Assembly: GCA_963828625.1 (NCBI GenBank)
Contig: CAWHEX010000005.1
Coordinates: 306,098-370,097 of the forward strand
Length of the DNA: 64,000 nucleotides
Direction of reading: 5' to 3'
Source of the DNA: PALSA-894 sp963828625
GTDB lineage: Bacteria; Pseudomonadota; Alphaproteobacteria; Rhizobiales; Xanthobacteraceae
The translations under genes were made by a program, and so were the position numbers. A model generated the notes under the pieces. It saw only the letters and a list, made by a program, of their open reading frames with translations, did not search any database and had not been told where the DNA came from. Below are positions 1-8,012 of the stretch, piece by piece (the first letter of the stretch is position 1; each line of letters starts with the position of its first letter).

Positions 1-455
1 CGCGTCACCATCAGGTCGTCGAGGATGCCGCCGTTCTCGTCGGTGAACTGGGTATAGCGCTGGCGGCCGGGCGCGAGGTTGACGATGTCGGCGGGCACCA
101 GCGTTTCGAGCGCGCGCGCGACCGTCTCGTGGTCCGCGCCCGCAATAAATGCCTGACCCATGTGCGAGACGTCGAACAGGCCCGCCTGCGTGCGCACATG
201 ATTGTGCTCGGCGATGATGCCGTCGGCGTATTGCACCGGCATGTCGTATCCGGCGAACGGCACCATGCGGGCGCCGCGCGAGACGTGCAGCGAGTGCAGC
301 GGCGTCTGCCGGAGCGGCGCGGGAGCGGGTGGCGGAGCGGCGTCGCCAGTCGCGATCGCGGCAGCCTCCGGCGGATGATCAGGCGCGAGCGGCGCGGCCT
401 CGCCCGGCGCCGCGGGCGCCTCGTTTTCTTGTGCGGTATCAGGCGCCTGGGTCAT
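1..455 (-). CDS. gcvT: Glycine cleavage system T protein (aminomethyltransferase), N-terminal part
   Basis: Tetrahydrofolate-dependent aminomethyltransferase of the glycine cleavage complex, which passes the methylene group of glycine to THF in the cytoplasm. The gene runs off the left edge, so only about 151 N-terminal residues are present. After a Pro/Ala-rich N-terminal extension of about 50 residues the translation reads TPLHSLHVSRGARMVPFAGY, then a DMPVQY segment, FDVSHMGQ and VPADIVNLAPGRQRYTQF, which are typical of the GcvT folate-binding N-domain. The ATG is at 453-455. The long extension is unusual, so the true start could be internal. Upstream on the same strand is a tandem glycine riboswitch, the expected regulator of this operon in alphaproteobacteria. 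Confidence 0.9.
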   Translation of the reverse strand, partial: MTQAPDTAQENEAPAAPGEAAPLAPDHPPEAAAIATGDAAPPPAPAPLRQTPLHSLHVSRGARMVPFAGYDMPVQYADGIIAEHNHVRTQAGLFDVSHMGQAFIAGADHETVARALETLVPADIVNLAPGRQRYTQFTDENGGILDDLMVT

Positions 456-504
456 GAACCGGTTCCGGCAAAGTGACTCGATCGGGCAACCTAGCCCGTC
501 CGAG

Positions 505-692
505 CCCCCTCTGTCGCGGAACCTGAGAGATTTCGCTGCGGGCCAAACCGCAACTTACTCCGTCGGTGAGCCCTTGCCTTGCGGCGCGGCTGCTTTCCAG
601 AGTCTCATCCCCCTGCGGTCCGTTTGCCTGAGCGTTTCCGGGGCGGTTGCGCCTTCGGCGCCGGATTGAACCGGTCTCTCCCGCAGGGTTCG
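505..692 (-). promoter_or_regulatory. Tandem glycine riboswitch (two aptamers) upstream of gcvT
   Basis: Read on the minus strand, the first aptamer (about 692-610) has CGGGAGAGACCG, the GCGCCGAAGGCGCAA hairpin, CCGCCCCGGAAACGCTCAGG and a closing GGACCGCAG. The second aptamer (about 606-505) has ACTCTGGAAAGC, CACCGACGGAGTAAG, AAATCTCTCAGGTTCCGCGA and CAGAGGGGG. These are the conserved elements of the gcvT glycine riboswitch, and the tandem layout is the usual cooperative form. It lies about 50 bases upstream of the gcvT start, so glycine would switch on the cleavage system. Boundaries are approximate because I judged them by eye. Confidence 0.93.
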
Positions 693-788
693 TCTGATAT
701 CGCGGATGGTAGAGGCGCCGGAGCCCAAGTCAACGGCACCGGCTGACGAGATCTTTGTATCGCCGGTATCGGCGAGCCATTCCCGCCG

Positions 789-817
789 TTGACTTGGCGC
801 GGCAAATCCTGCATCTC
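789..817 (+). promoter_or_regulatory. Possible promoter for the arginine-rich leader
   Basis: TTGACT (789-794) is a good -35 match. A weak -10 (CATCTC, 812-817) follows at 17 bases. Transcription would begin close to the leader ATG at 826, giving a leaderless or nearly leaderless leader ORF, as known for the rhizobial trp leader. The -10 match is poor, so this is tentative. Confidence 0.3.
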
Positions 818-825
818 CCCGCGCC

Positions 826-900
826 ATGTTCACGTTCGTCACCCGCCGCCGCCGTTCGCGCCGCCTTTTGGCGGAGGCACGGCATTTGCGGATGCGCTGA
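826..900 (+). CDS. Arginine-rich leader peptide, candidate attenuator ORF
   Basis: A 24-codon ORF reads MFTFVTRRRRSRRLLAEARH then LRMR. Nine of 24 residues are Arg, with six in codons 7-13. It is followed 24 bases later by a terminator-type hairpin (925-953) and then by an ArgD-type aminotransferase gene. The Arg run lies just before a small hairpin (861-865 with 870-874). The 870-874 arm GGCGG could instead pair with CCGCC at 931-935, which belongs to the terminator 5' arm. This is the classic layout of ribosome-mediated attenuation: stalling at Arg codons would free 870-874 to form the antiterminator. GC-rich DNA gives Arg codons by chance, so coding status is inferred, not shown. Confidence 0.5.
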   Translation: MFTFVTRRRRSRRLLAEARHLRMR

Positions 901-924
901 ACGCACCACCCGCAGACTGACCCC

Positions 925-954
925 AAGCCCCCGCCGCAAAACGCCGGGGGCTTT
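925..954 (+). terminator. Terminator-type hairpin before the argD-like gene
   Basis: AAGCCCCCG (925-933) pairs perfectly with CGGGGGCTT (945-953) around an 11-base loop, with a short, interrupted T run after it. It sits between the Arg-rich leader ORF and the aminotransferase start at 1002, so it would act as an attenuator rather than an end-of-operon terminator. Confidence 0.7.
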
Positions 955-1001
955 CGTGTCTTTGAGGTCCCCGTCGTCCGGCAAAACCGCAGGAGGACGA
1001 G

Positions 1002-2204
1002 ATGTCCCAAGCCGCACTGAGCACTCCGCCGCACTCGCCGTTCGACTCGCTGATGGAAATCACGAGCCGCCCGCCCGTCCTCTTCGTCGAGGGGCGCGGC
1101 TCGTGGTTGCGCGACGCGGATGGCAAAGACTATCTCGACTTCATCCAGGGCTGGGCAGTGAACTGCCTCGGCCATTGCCCGGATGCGATCACCAAGGCGG
1201 TCGCCGCGCAGTCGGCGAAGCTGCTGAACTGCAGCCCGTCGTACTACAACGCCCCGATGATCCGCCTTGCGGACCTGATCGCGCACCATAGCGGGCTGCA
1301 CAAAACCTTCTTCACCAACTCGGGCGCGGAAGCGGTCGAGGGCGCGATCAAACTCGCGCGCAAATGGGGGAAGAACAATCGCGGCGGCGCCTACGAAATC
1401 ATCACGATGGAGCACGGCTTCCACGGGCGCACGCTCGCCGCGATGGCGGCCTCCGGCAAGGCGCAATGGGAGCAATTGTTCGAGCCGAAGGTGCCGGGCT
1501 TCCCGAAGGTGCCGCTCAACGATCTGGCGGCGGTCGAGAAAGCGATCACGCCTAACACCGTCGCTGTGATGCTGGAGCCGATCCAGGGCGAGGCCGGCGT
1601 GTTCGTCGCGACGGATGAATTCCTGCGCGGCCTGCGGGCGCTGTGCAATCGCGCCGGCATCCTGCTGATCCTCGACGAAATCCAAACCGGCATCGGCCGC
1701 ACCGGAAAATTCTTCGGCTTCGAGCATGCGGGCGTTGCGCCCGACATCATGGTGCTGGCGAAGGGGCTCGGCGGCGGCATTCCGCTTGGCGCGCTGGTCG
1801 CGCACGAAGACGTCTGCTGCTTCGAACACGGCGATCAGGGCGGCACATTCAATGGCAACGCGTTCGCGACCGCAGTCGGCTGCGCCGTGATGACGGAGAT
1901 CGGCAAGCCCGGCTTCCTGCAAAACGCCACGCAGATGGGAATCTATCTGGCGGGCCACCTCGAAACGCTGGCGCGCAAGCACAAGCTCGGCGGCGTGCGC
2001 GGCCGGGGCCTTCTGCTTGCGCTCGATCTTGCCGGAGACATCGGACCCGCCGTCGCAGCGGCCGCGTTCCAGCGCGGCGTGATGATCAATTCACCGCGGC
2101 CGGATTCGCTGCGCTTCATGCCGGCGCTCAATGTCGCGCGCGAGGAGATCGACGCGATGATCCGCGTGCTCGACGACGTGCTGGGCGAGATTGCCAAGGC
2201 CTGA
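1002..2204 (+). CDS. argD: Acetylornithine aminotransferase family protein (class III)
   Basis: PLP-dependent class-III aminotransferase of 400 residues, the usual length for ArgD. N-acetylornithine:2-oxoglutarate transamination in arginine synthesis is the likely reaction. Visible motifs are FFTNSGAEAVEGAIKLARKW (PLP phosphate region), FHGRTLA, LEPIQGEAGV, LDEIQTGIGRTG (cofactor Asp) and LAKGLGGGIPLGA with the Schiff-base Lys at about residue 254. The sequence resembles the beta-proteobacterial ArgD type (ESLM.ITxRP, FIQGWAVN) more than the usual rhizobial argD-argF pair. The start is supported by AGGAGG just upstream. The arginine-rich leader and hairpin upstream agree with an arginine-biosynthetic role. 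Other class-III substrates (GABA, succinylornithine) cannot be ruled out. Confidence 0.85.
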   Translation: MSQAALSTPPHSPFDSLMEITSRPPVLFVEGRGSWLRDADGKDYLDFIQGWAVNCLGHCPDAITKAVAAQSAKLLNCSPSYYNAPMIRLADLIAHHSGLHKTFFTNSGAEAVEGAIKLARKWGKNNRGGAYEIITMEHGFHGRTLAAMAASGKAQWEQLFEPKVPGFPKVPLNDLAAVEKAITPNTVAVMLEPIQGEAGVFVATDEFLRGLRALCNRAGILLILDEIQTGIGRTGKFFGFEHAGVAPDIMVLAKGLGGGIPLGALVAHEDVCCFEHGDQGGTFNGNAFATAVGCAVMTEIGKPGFLQNATQMGIYLAGHLETLARKHKLGGVRGRGLLLALDLAGDIGPAVAAAAFQRGVMINSPRPDSLRFMPALNVAREEIDAMIRVLDDVLGEIAKA

Positions 2205-2326
2205 TTGTCTCCCTCGTAGATGCCGTCGGTTCCTGCGAGTTCCGGTGAAACTTATGTTCCACCGGAACATCGCTCCCGCCCGGCCGTTTACTTCGGGAGG
2301 GCAGGGCATTCATGAGAGGAAAAACC

Positions 2327-2629
2327 ATGAAGACGCTCAAGACTATTTTGGCCGCGGCCTTTATCGCGGGTACCGCGGGTGTGGCGATGGCGCAGAGCGG
2401 CGGCGGCAGTGGCGCTGGCGCGGACGTCAATCCGGACCGCGTGAACAAGGGCGCGGACACGAATCCGACGGGCCCGGGTGCGAAGCCGTCGGCGGGTAAC
2501 ACCGACGCGCAGAGCAAGGGCCAGGCGAAGACCGGCACGACCGGTGGCGCCATGCAGACGGCTCCGGTCTCCGGCACCACGAAGGACAGCAGCACTCCGG
2601 CGCAGGCGCCGACCGCTGACAAGAAGTAA
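2327..2629 (+). CDS. Small secreted Gly/Thr-rich protein, unknown function
   Basis: A 100-residue protein with a signal peptide (MKTLKTILAAAFIAGTAGVA, cleavage expected after AMA-Q). The mature chain is low-complexity, rich in Gly, Thr, Pro, Asn and Ala, with no domain I recognise. I chose the ATG at 2327 over the one at 2312 because GAGGAA lies at the right distance before it and because the signal peptide then begins with a Lys-containing n-region. It stands alone between argD and a strong terminator. Probably periplasmic or extracellular. Confidence 0.7.
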   Translation: MKTLKTILAAAFIAGTAGVAMAQSGGGSGAGADVNPDRVNKGADTNPTGPGAKPSAGNTDAQSKGQAKTGTTGGAMQTAPVSGTTKDSSTPAQAPTADKK

Positions 2630-2651
2630 TCTCTCTACAAGCGTAGACGGC

Positions 2652-2678
2652 AACGGCCCGGTCCAAGACCGGGCCGTT
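2652..2678 (+). terminator. Rho-independent terminator
   Basis: A perfect 12-bp stem, AACGGCCCGGTC (2652-2663) with GACCGGGCCGTT (2667-2678), with a 3-base loop and flanking T's on both sides. It can serve the rightward secreted-protein gene and the leftward CoA-transferase gene. Confidence 0.9.
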
Positions 2679-2701
2679 TGCGTTGCGACGAGACCGCAGC
2701 G

Positions 2702-3927
2702 CTACAACTCTTTGTCGTGCTCCCCTGCCCGCGCGAGCCGCATGCGCGGCCTGAGATGGCGTCCATCGAGCAGCAGCGGCAGCAGCGGCACGGGCGTCGT
2801 ATCGCCGGTATCCAACGTCAGGTCCGCGAGCCCGCCGCTCTGCTTGAGGTGCGGGTCGTCGTAGAGCTGCTCGGGCTTCACGATCGGCGCATAGGGAAGT
2901 CCCTCGCGCTCGAACACCTGCTGCACGTCTTTCGACGAGCGCCGCTTGATGATGTCGCGAAGCGCCGGGAGCATCCAGGCGCGTGACTGAACGCGCAGCG
3001 TGTTGCTCGCAAGGCGCGGATCGTCCGCGAGGCCCCCGAGATCGAACGCACGGCCGAACACGGCCCATTGGGTATCCGTGACGACACCGAGAAATACCTG
3101 TTCGCCGTCGGACGTTTCGAACAGATCGAACACACCCCACGCATTGATCCGGTCCGGCATCGGCGGCGACGCCGAGTCCGGTGAGCTTGTACTGCAGCAT
3201 ATGCTGCGCCGAGAGGAACACGCAGTTTTCGAACAGGCCGACCTGCACCTCCTGGCCCCTGCCGGTGTGCTCGCGCTCCCGCAAGGCGGCCATCGCGCCG
3301 ATGGCGCCGAACATGCCGCCCATGATGTCGTTGACAGATGATCCGGCACGCAGCGGCCGGCCCGGCGGGCCGGTCATGTACGCGAGCCCCGCCATCATCT
3401 GCACAACCTCGTCGAGCGCGACGCGATGATCGTAAGGACCGGGTAGGAATCCCTTGTGCGAGACGTAGATCAGCCGCTTGTGCTTCTTCTTCAGCGAGGC
3501 GTAATCGAGCTTGTGCCTGGTCAACGCGCCGGTGCGGAAATTTTCGCTGACGATGTCGGCTGACGCGACGAGCTTTTCAACGCGCGCGCGATCTTTCGGA
3601 TTGGACGAGATCCGCGGTCACGCTCTTCTTGTTGCGATTGAACAGCGGGAAGAAACCGGCGCCGGAGCCGATCAGGCGGCGTGTCTTGTCGCCGCCGGGC
3701 GGCTCGACCTTGATGACCTCCGCGCCGAGGTCGCCCAGGATCATGCCGCAGGTCGGCCCCATCACCATGTGGGTGAACTCGACAACGCGGATGCCGGAGA
3801 GCGGCAGGCGCAGTCCTCGCGACCGGCGCACCGGCCTTTTCGCGCGGGATTTCGCGACCGGCTTTTTCGCGCGAGATTTATTCACCGGGCGCCGCTTCGG
3901 CGCCGCGCGTCTTTTCGCTTTCGCCAT
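2702..3927 (-). CDS. CaiB/BaiF (class III) CoA-transferase, frame broken twice
   Basis: Family III CoA-transferase, moving CoA between organic acids. The N-terminal 40 residues form a Lys/Arg/Pro-rich tail. The family signature then follows: LSGIRVVEFTHMVMGPTCGM, LGDLGAEVIKVEPPGGD, FFPLFNRNKKS. The frame is lost near 3605, where a one-base indel restores SNPKDRARVEKLVASADIV and SENFRTGALT. It is lost again near 3165, where INAWGVFDLFETSDGEQVFL resumes. The C-terminal part ends HDKEL. With both shifts repaired the protein has the normal size of about 405 residues. Every block is well conserved, so sequencing error is likelier than decay. The substrate is unknown. Confidence 0.8.
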
Positions 3928-3930
3928 TCG

Positions 3931-4566
3931 CTATTGCTTCTTTTTCGTGCGCTTCGGCGGCGGCTTGCGCTCGGGCTTCTGGTTCAGGCTCACCGGGTCG
4001 AAGCCGACATAGACCACATACGCGTCAAGCTCGGCGCCGCGCGGCATCGGGAACGTGAGATCCTGCTCGACATGCACGAACGGCACGTTCGTCTGCCCCG
4101 GCTGTATCGCGACCGCCAGCTTGTAGAACTTGCTGACCACGGTTTTCGGCTGCGTCCCTTCCTGCACCACCGCGATGCGCAGCGGAATGTCGACCGGCCC
4201 CGGCCCGCCGGCCGGTCCGAGGAGAACGCGGCCTTGCACGCCGACCTTCATGGTCATCACGCCGCCGAGCGCCGCGCACTCGCGCGCCGTCTGCGCGATC
4301 GTCACCTGATAGCGGGTGGTCATCGGCGTGGTTTCGCCGCCCGGCGCCGAGATCGCGAGCGTGGACGCACCCTGCCGCACATCGACGCCCGGACAATCGA
4401 CCTCGGCCGGCGTCGAAGGGGTGGCGCCGGCGGGCGGCGTCGAATAGCCGCCGAACAGCCACGAGTTCAGCTTGTCGCTGATCGACTGCGCCGGCGCGGG
4501 CGACGCAAGCACGCCAAGGAGCGCCACGCCCGCGCACGCCGCCGCGCATTTCGCCACAACTCTCAT
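3931..4566 (-). CDS. Periplasmic protein of unknown function
   Basis: A 211-residue protein with a signal peptide (hydrophobic stretch to about residue 27, ending SPAPA-Q). The mature part carries two Cys (about 58 and 97), a Gly/Pro-rich centre, then FVHVEQDLTFPMPRGAELDA followed by YVVYVGFDP. The C-terminus is strongly basic (PERKPPPKRTKKKQ). It is an uncharacterised family that I associate with Rhizobiales. It lies 4 bases from the GNAT gene and 4 bases from the CoA-transferase, so all three are probably co-transcribed leftward. I cannot assign a function. Confidence 0.75.
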   Translation of the reverse strand: MRVVAKCAAACAGVALLGVLASPAPAQSISDKLNSWLFGGYSTPPAGATPSTPAEVDCPGVDVRQGASTLAISAPGGETTPMTTRYQVTIAQTARECAALGGVMTMKVGVQGRVLLGPAGGPGPVDIPLRIAVVQEGTQPKTVVSKFYKLAVAIQPGQTNVPFVHVEQDLTFPMPRGAELDAYVVYVGFDPVSLNQKPERKPPPKRTKKKQ

Positions 4567-4569
4567 CCC

Positions 4570-5157
4570 TCACCCATTCGCGCTGTCGGCAAGCCGGCCG
4601 AACAGGACATGATCCTGCCACAGCCCATTGATGCACAGATATTCGCGCGCGTAGCCTTCGCGCACGAAGCCGGCCTTTTCGAGGAGGCGGATCGACGCGG
4701 CATTCGAAGGAATACACGCGGCCTCGATCCGGTGTAACCGCAGCGATCCGAACGCAAAGGGAAGCAGCGCCTGCACGGCGCCATTCATCAGGCCGCGCCG
4801 TGCGAACGGCTCGCCGATCCAGTAGCCGAGGCTGCCCGCCTGTGCGACGCCGCGCCGGATATTGGCGAGCGTGAGGCCGCCGACCAGCGCGTGATCGCTG
4901 CGGCGGAACACGAAAAACGCATAGGACTGGTCGGAGCGCTGGTCTTCCGTATAGCGGCGCAGGCGGCGGCGGAAGGCGCTGCGGCTGAGATCATCGGCCG
5001 GCCAGGTCGGCTCCCACGGCGTGAGGAACGCGCGGCTCGCTTCGCGCAGCGTCGCCCATTCGGAGTAGTCCGCCATCTGCGGCGCGCGCAGAAAGACGGG
5101 ATCGCCGTCGATGACCGGCAGCGGTTCGGAAAAGCTGACCGTGCGGAAGAAAGCCAT
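4570..5157 (-). CDS. GNAT N-acetyltransferase, RimJ/RimL type
   Basis: A 195-residue acyl-CoA-dependent N-acetyltransferase. The fold is shown by VFLRAPQMADYSEWATLRE at the N-terminus, VGGLTLANIRRG, the acetyl-CoA loop region GSLGYWIGEPFARRGLMNGA, and LHRIEAACIPSNAASIRLLE then KAGFVREGYARE at the C-terminus, all typical of the RimJ subgroup that acetylates protein N-termini such as ribosomal S5. The true substrate is not determined by sequence. The neighbours thrC and M16 upstream match a gene order I know from Bradyrhizobium relatives. Confidence 0.88.
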   Translation of the reverse strand: MAFFRTVSFSEPLPVIDGDPVFLRAPQMADYSEWATLREASRAFLTPWEPTWPADDLSRSAFRRRLRRYTEDQRSDQSYAFFVFRRSDHALVGGLTLANIRRGVAQAGSLGYWIGEPFARRGLMNGAVQALLPFAFGSLRLHRIEAACIPSNAASIRLLEKAGFVREGYAREYLCINGLWQDHVLFGRLADSANG

Positions 5158-5184
5158 GGAGTTCGTCTAAGCAGCCTTTCGCTG

Positions 5185-5233
5185 GCGCATGATCTCTTCC
5201 GAAAACCGGTGCCCGCTCTTCGGGATCATGCGC
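5185..5233. repeat. Dispersed Rhizobiales palindromic repeat
   Basis: GCGCATGATC at 5185-5194 is mirrored by GATCATGCGC at 5224-5233, with TCTTCCGAAAACCGG and a GCCCGCTCTTCGG arm between. This matches a small palindromic element that I recall as very common between genes in Bradyrhizobium and relatives. It separates the M16 gene from the GNAT gene and touches the M16 stop codon. It could act as an mRNA stabiliser or weak terminator. Confidence 0.7.
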
Positions 5234-6498
5234 TAGCGTCGTCCCAGACTCTCGGCAATCGCCGCCGCCCTTTCAAGCCCACGTCCGGGCCCGACCACGG
5301 CGACCGCCGGGCGGCTTCGTCCGATCAGCGCACGGCCCGCGGCGCGCGCGCTCTCGACTGTGACCAACTCGACCTTCGCGACGATCTCCTCGAGCGGGAT
5401 CGGGCGGCCGAAGATCAGCATCTGCCGCGCAAGCTGCTCGGCGCGCGCGCCGGAGCTTTCAAGCGCCATCAGCAACCCCGCCTTCATCTGCGCCTTGGAG
5501 CGCGCGACCTCGGCCTCGCTCAGCGTGTCCGCCGCATTGCCGATCTCGTCGACCACGACACGCATCAGCTCGGGCAGATCGGATGCGTCGGTGCCGGCAT
5601 AGACGCCGAGCACGCCGGTGTCCGCATAGGCCGCATGGAAGGCGTAGATCGCGTAGCAGAGGCCGCGGATCTCGCGCACCTCCTGAAACAGGCGCGACGA
5701 CATTCCACCACCGAGCACGCTGGTGAAGACCTGAAGGCTGTAGATCGAGGGGTCGCGCTGCGGCACGCCTTCGAGCGCGAAGGCGACGTGCACCTGCTCG
5801 AGGTCGCGCTGCTCGGTGCGCGAGCCGCCGGCAAAGCGCGCGGGCTCGGGCGGCGGGCCTTCCGGCCCGACGAAGCTGCCAAAGCGGCGCTCGACCTCCT
5901 CCACGACGGCGGCGTGATCCACCGCCCCCGCCGCCGAGATCACCATGTCGGGCGCGCGGTAATTGCGCGCCAGATATGAGCGCAGCCGCCGCGCATCGAA
6001 GGCGCGCACGGTCTCGGCGGTGCCGAGGATCGAGCGGCCGATGGGCTGCGCGGGGAACGTGACGGCCTGGAGATATTCGAAGATCAGGTCGTCGGGCGTG
6101 TCCTCGGTCGCGCCGATCTCCTGAATGATGACGTTCTTCTCGCGCGCCAGCTCCTCGGGCTCGAAGGTCGGGTTGGAGAGAATATCGGACAGCACGTCGA
6201 GCGCGAGCGGCACGTCGGCACGCAGCACGCGCGAGAAATAGGCGGTGCTCTCCACGCTGGTTGCCGCATTGATGTCGCCGCCGACCGCCTCGATCTCCTC
6301 GGCGATCTGCCGCGCGGTACGCCGCGCCGTGCCCTTGAACGCCATGTGTTCGAGGAAATGCGAGATGCCGTTCTCGTCTTCGTGCTCGTCGCGGCTGCCC
6401 GAGCCAACCCAGACGCCGAGCGAGGCGCTTTGCAGATGCGGCATGGAGTCCGTCACGACGGTAAGTCCATTGGGCAGCCGCGTTACGGCGATGCTCAT
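5233..6498 (-). CDS. M16 family zinc metallopeptidase (processing-peptidase-like)
   Basis: A 421-residue single-unit M16B peptidase related to the mitochondrial processing peptidase beta subunit. The inverted zinc motif is H47-F-L-E50-H51 (ISHFLEHMAFKGT), and the distal Glu ligand falls in EELAREKNVIIQEI (about 115-130). The C-terminal half carries TSVLGGGMSSRLFQEVREIR and GLCYAIYAFHAAYADTGV, the usual non-catalytic M16 domain. Its ATG overlaps the thrC stop by four bases (ATGA), so the two are translationally coupled. The thrC-M16 pairing is frequent in Rhizobiales. The physiological substrate in bacteria of this group is not established. Confidence 0.92.
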   Translation of the reverse strand: MSIAVTRLPNGLTVVTDSMPHLQSASLGVWVGSGSRDEHEDENGISHFLEHMAFKGTARRTARQIAEEIEAVGGDINAATSVESTAYFSRVLRADVPLALDVLSDILSNPTFEPEELAREKNVIIQEIGATEDTPDDLIFEYLQAVTFPAQPIGRSILGTAETVRAFDARRLRSYLARNYRAPDMVISAAGAVDHAAVVEEVERRFGSFVGPEGPPPEPARFAGGSRTEQRDLEQVHVAFALEGVPQRDPSIYSLQVFTSVLGGGMSSRLFQEVREIRGLCYAIYAFHAAYADTGVLGVYAGTDASDLPELMRVVVDEIGNAADTLSEAEVARSKAQMKAGLLMALESSGARAEQLARQMLIFGRPIPLEEIVAKVELVTVESARAAGRALIGRSRPAVAVVGPGRGLERAAAIAESLGRR

Positions 6499-7910
6499 GC
6501 AGCTGCTCCTTCACGCGCGGCGCGACTCGCCGCCAGGATGAATTTTTCGACCGCCGCCTGATCGTTCGGCAGCACGGTGATGCGCTCTTTGCGGGCGCCG
6601 AGATCGCCAAGCCAGTCGGGCAATGCGGGCTTGATGCCGCTGGCGGCTTCGACCGCGTCGGGAAATTTCGCCGGATGCGCGGTGGAGAGCACGATCATCG
6701 GCGTCGCCGGATCGCGCTGTTCCTTCTCGGCGACCGCAACCGCCACCGCCGTGTGCGGGTCGATCAGGATGCCAGTTTCCTTGTGCACGCTGCGGATGGT
6801 GGCAGCGGTTTCGCCCTCGTCAGCACGATCGGCGGTGAAGCGCGTGCGGATCTCGTCGAGCGCCGGCGGCGCGATGGTGAAGCGGCGCGATTGCGCGAGC
6901 GAGCCCATCAGGCCGCGCACCGGCGCCGGATCACGCGCGTAGGCGTCGAACAGCAACCGCTCGAAATTGGACGAGACCTGGATGTCCATGGAGGGCGAGG
7001 CGGTCGCCGTCACGTCGCGCACCTCATAGGTGCCGGTCTTCAGCGTGCGGACGAGAATGTCGTTGACGTTGGTGGCGACGACGAAGCGTTCGACCGGAAG
7101 CCCCATGCGTGCCGCCACGTAGCCGGCGAACACATCGCCGAAATTTCCCGTCGGCACCGTGAAGGCCACTTTACGGTGCGGCGCGCCGAGCGCGACCGCC
7201 GCCGTGAAGTAGTAGACCACCTGCGCCACGATCCGCGCCCAGTTGATCGAGTTGACGCCCGAAAGGCGCACGCGGTCGCGGAAGGCGTGATGATTGAACA
7301 TGCCCTTCACGATCGCCTGGCAGTCGTCGAACGTGCCCTCGATCGCGATCGCGTGCACGTTCGGCTCGGCCTGCGTCGTCATCATGCGGCGCTGAACGTC
7401 CGAGATGCGGCCTTGCGGGTAAAGCGCGATCACGTCGACCTGATTGCTGCCGCGGAACGCCTCGACGGCGGCGCCGCCGGTATCGCCCGAGGTCGCCACC
7501 ACGATGGTTGAGCGCTCGCCGCGCTGCACGAGCGCGTGATCCATCAACCGCGACAGGAACTGCATCGCGACATCCTTGAAGGCAAGCGTGGGACCGTGAA
7601 ACAGCTCAAGCGCAAAGGTGCCGGACGACAGTTGCGCAAGCGGCGCGACCGCCGGATGGCGGAACGTCCCGTAGGCGTCATGCGCCATGCGGGCGAGATC
7701 GGCGTCAGCGATCGCGCCGCCGACGAACGGGCGCACGATCTCGCAGGCGACCTCGGCATAGGGCCGGCCGGACAGGGCCGCGATCTTCTCCGACGGAAAA
7801 TGCGGCCATGACTCAGGCACATAGAGGCCGCCGTCGCGGGCAAGCCCGGCCAGCGTGACGTCTATGAAGCCAAGCGCGGGGGCTTCGCCTCTGGTGGAAA
7901 TGTAGCGCAC
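6495..7910 (-). CDS. thrC: Threonine synthase
   Basis: A 471-residue PLP enzyme converting O-phosphohomoserine to threonine. N-terminal YISTRGEAPALGFIDVTLAG and LARDGGLYVPE are typical. The PLP lysine is K112 in ELFHGPTLAFKDVAMQFLSR. The phosphate-binding loop is VVATSGDTGGAA. FTVPTGNFGDVFAGYVA and the C-terminal VLSTAHPAKFPDAV complete the family pattern. Length is normal for the long bacterial/fungal class. It precedes the M16 gene with a 4-base overlap. The gap before it (7911-8012) is AT-richer than its surroundings and probably holds its promoter, with TTGACT on the minus strand. Confidence 0.96.
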   Translation of the reverse strand: MRYISTRGEAPALGFIDVTLAGLARDGGLYVPESWPHFPSEKIAALSGRPYAEVACEIVRPFVGGAIADADLARMAHDAYGTFRHPAVAPLAQLSSGTFALELFHGPTLAFKDVAMQFLSRLMDHALVQRGERSTIVVATSGDTGGAAVEAFRGSNQVDVIALYPQGRISDVQRRMMTTQAEPNVHAIAIEGTFDDCQAIVKGMFNHHAFRDRVRLSGVNSINWARIVAQVVYYFTAAVALGAPHRKVAFTVPTGNFGDVFAGYVAARMGLPVERFVVATNVNDILVRTLKTGTYEVRDVTATASPSMDIQVSSNFERLLFDAYARDPAPVRGLMGSLAQSRRFTIAPPALDEIRTRFTADRADEGETAATIRSVHKETGILIDPHTAVAVAVAEKEQRDPATPMIVLSTAHPAKFPDAVEAASGIKPALPDWLGDLGARKERITVLPNDQAAVEKFILAASRAAREGAAA

Positions 7911-8012
7911 CGGATGCCCTGATTTATTCGAGGATCGACACTAATCGGGCGACCGGAGTTTCACAAGAAAACGGTAGCTCGGTGAATAGTCAAGATAAAC
8001 CAGTATCTTGCG

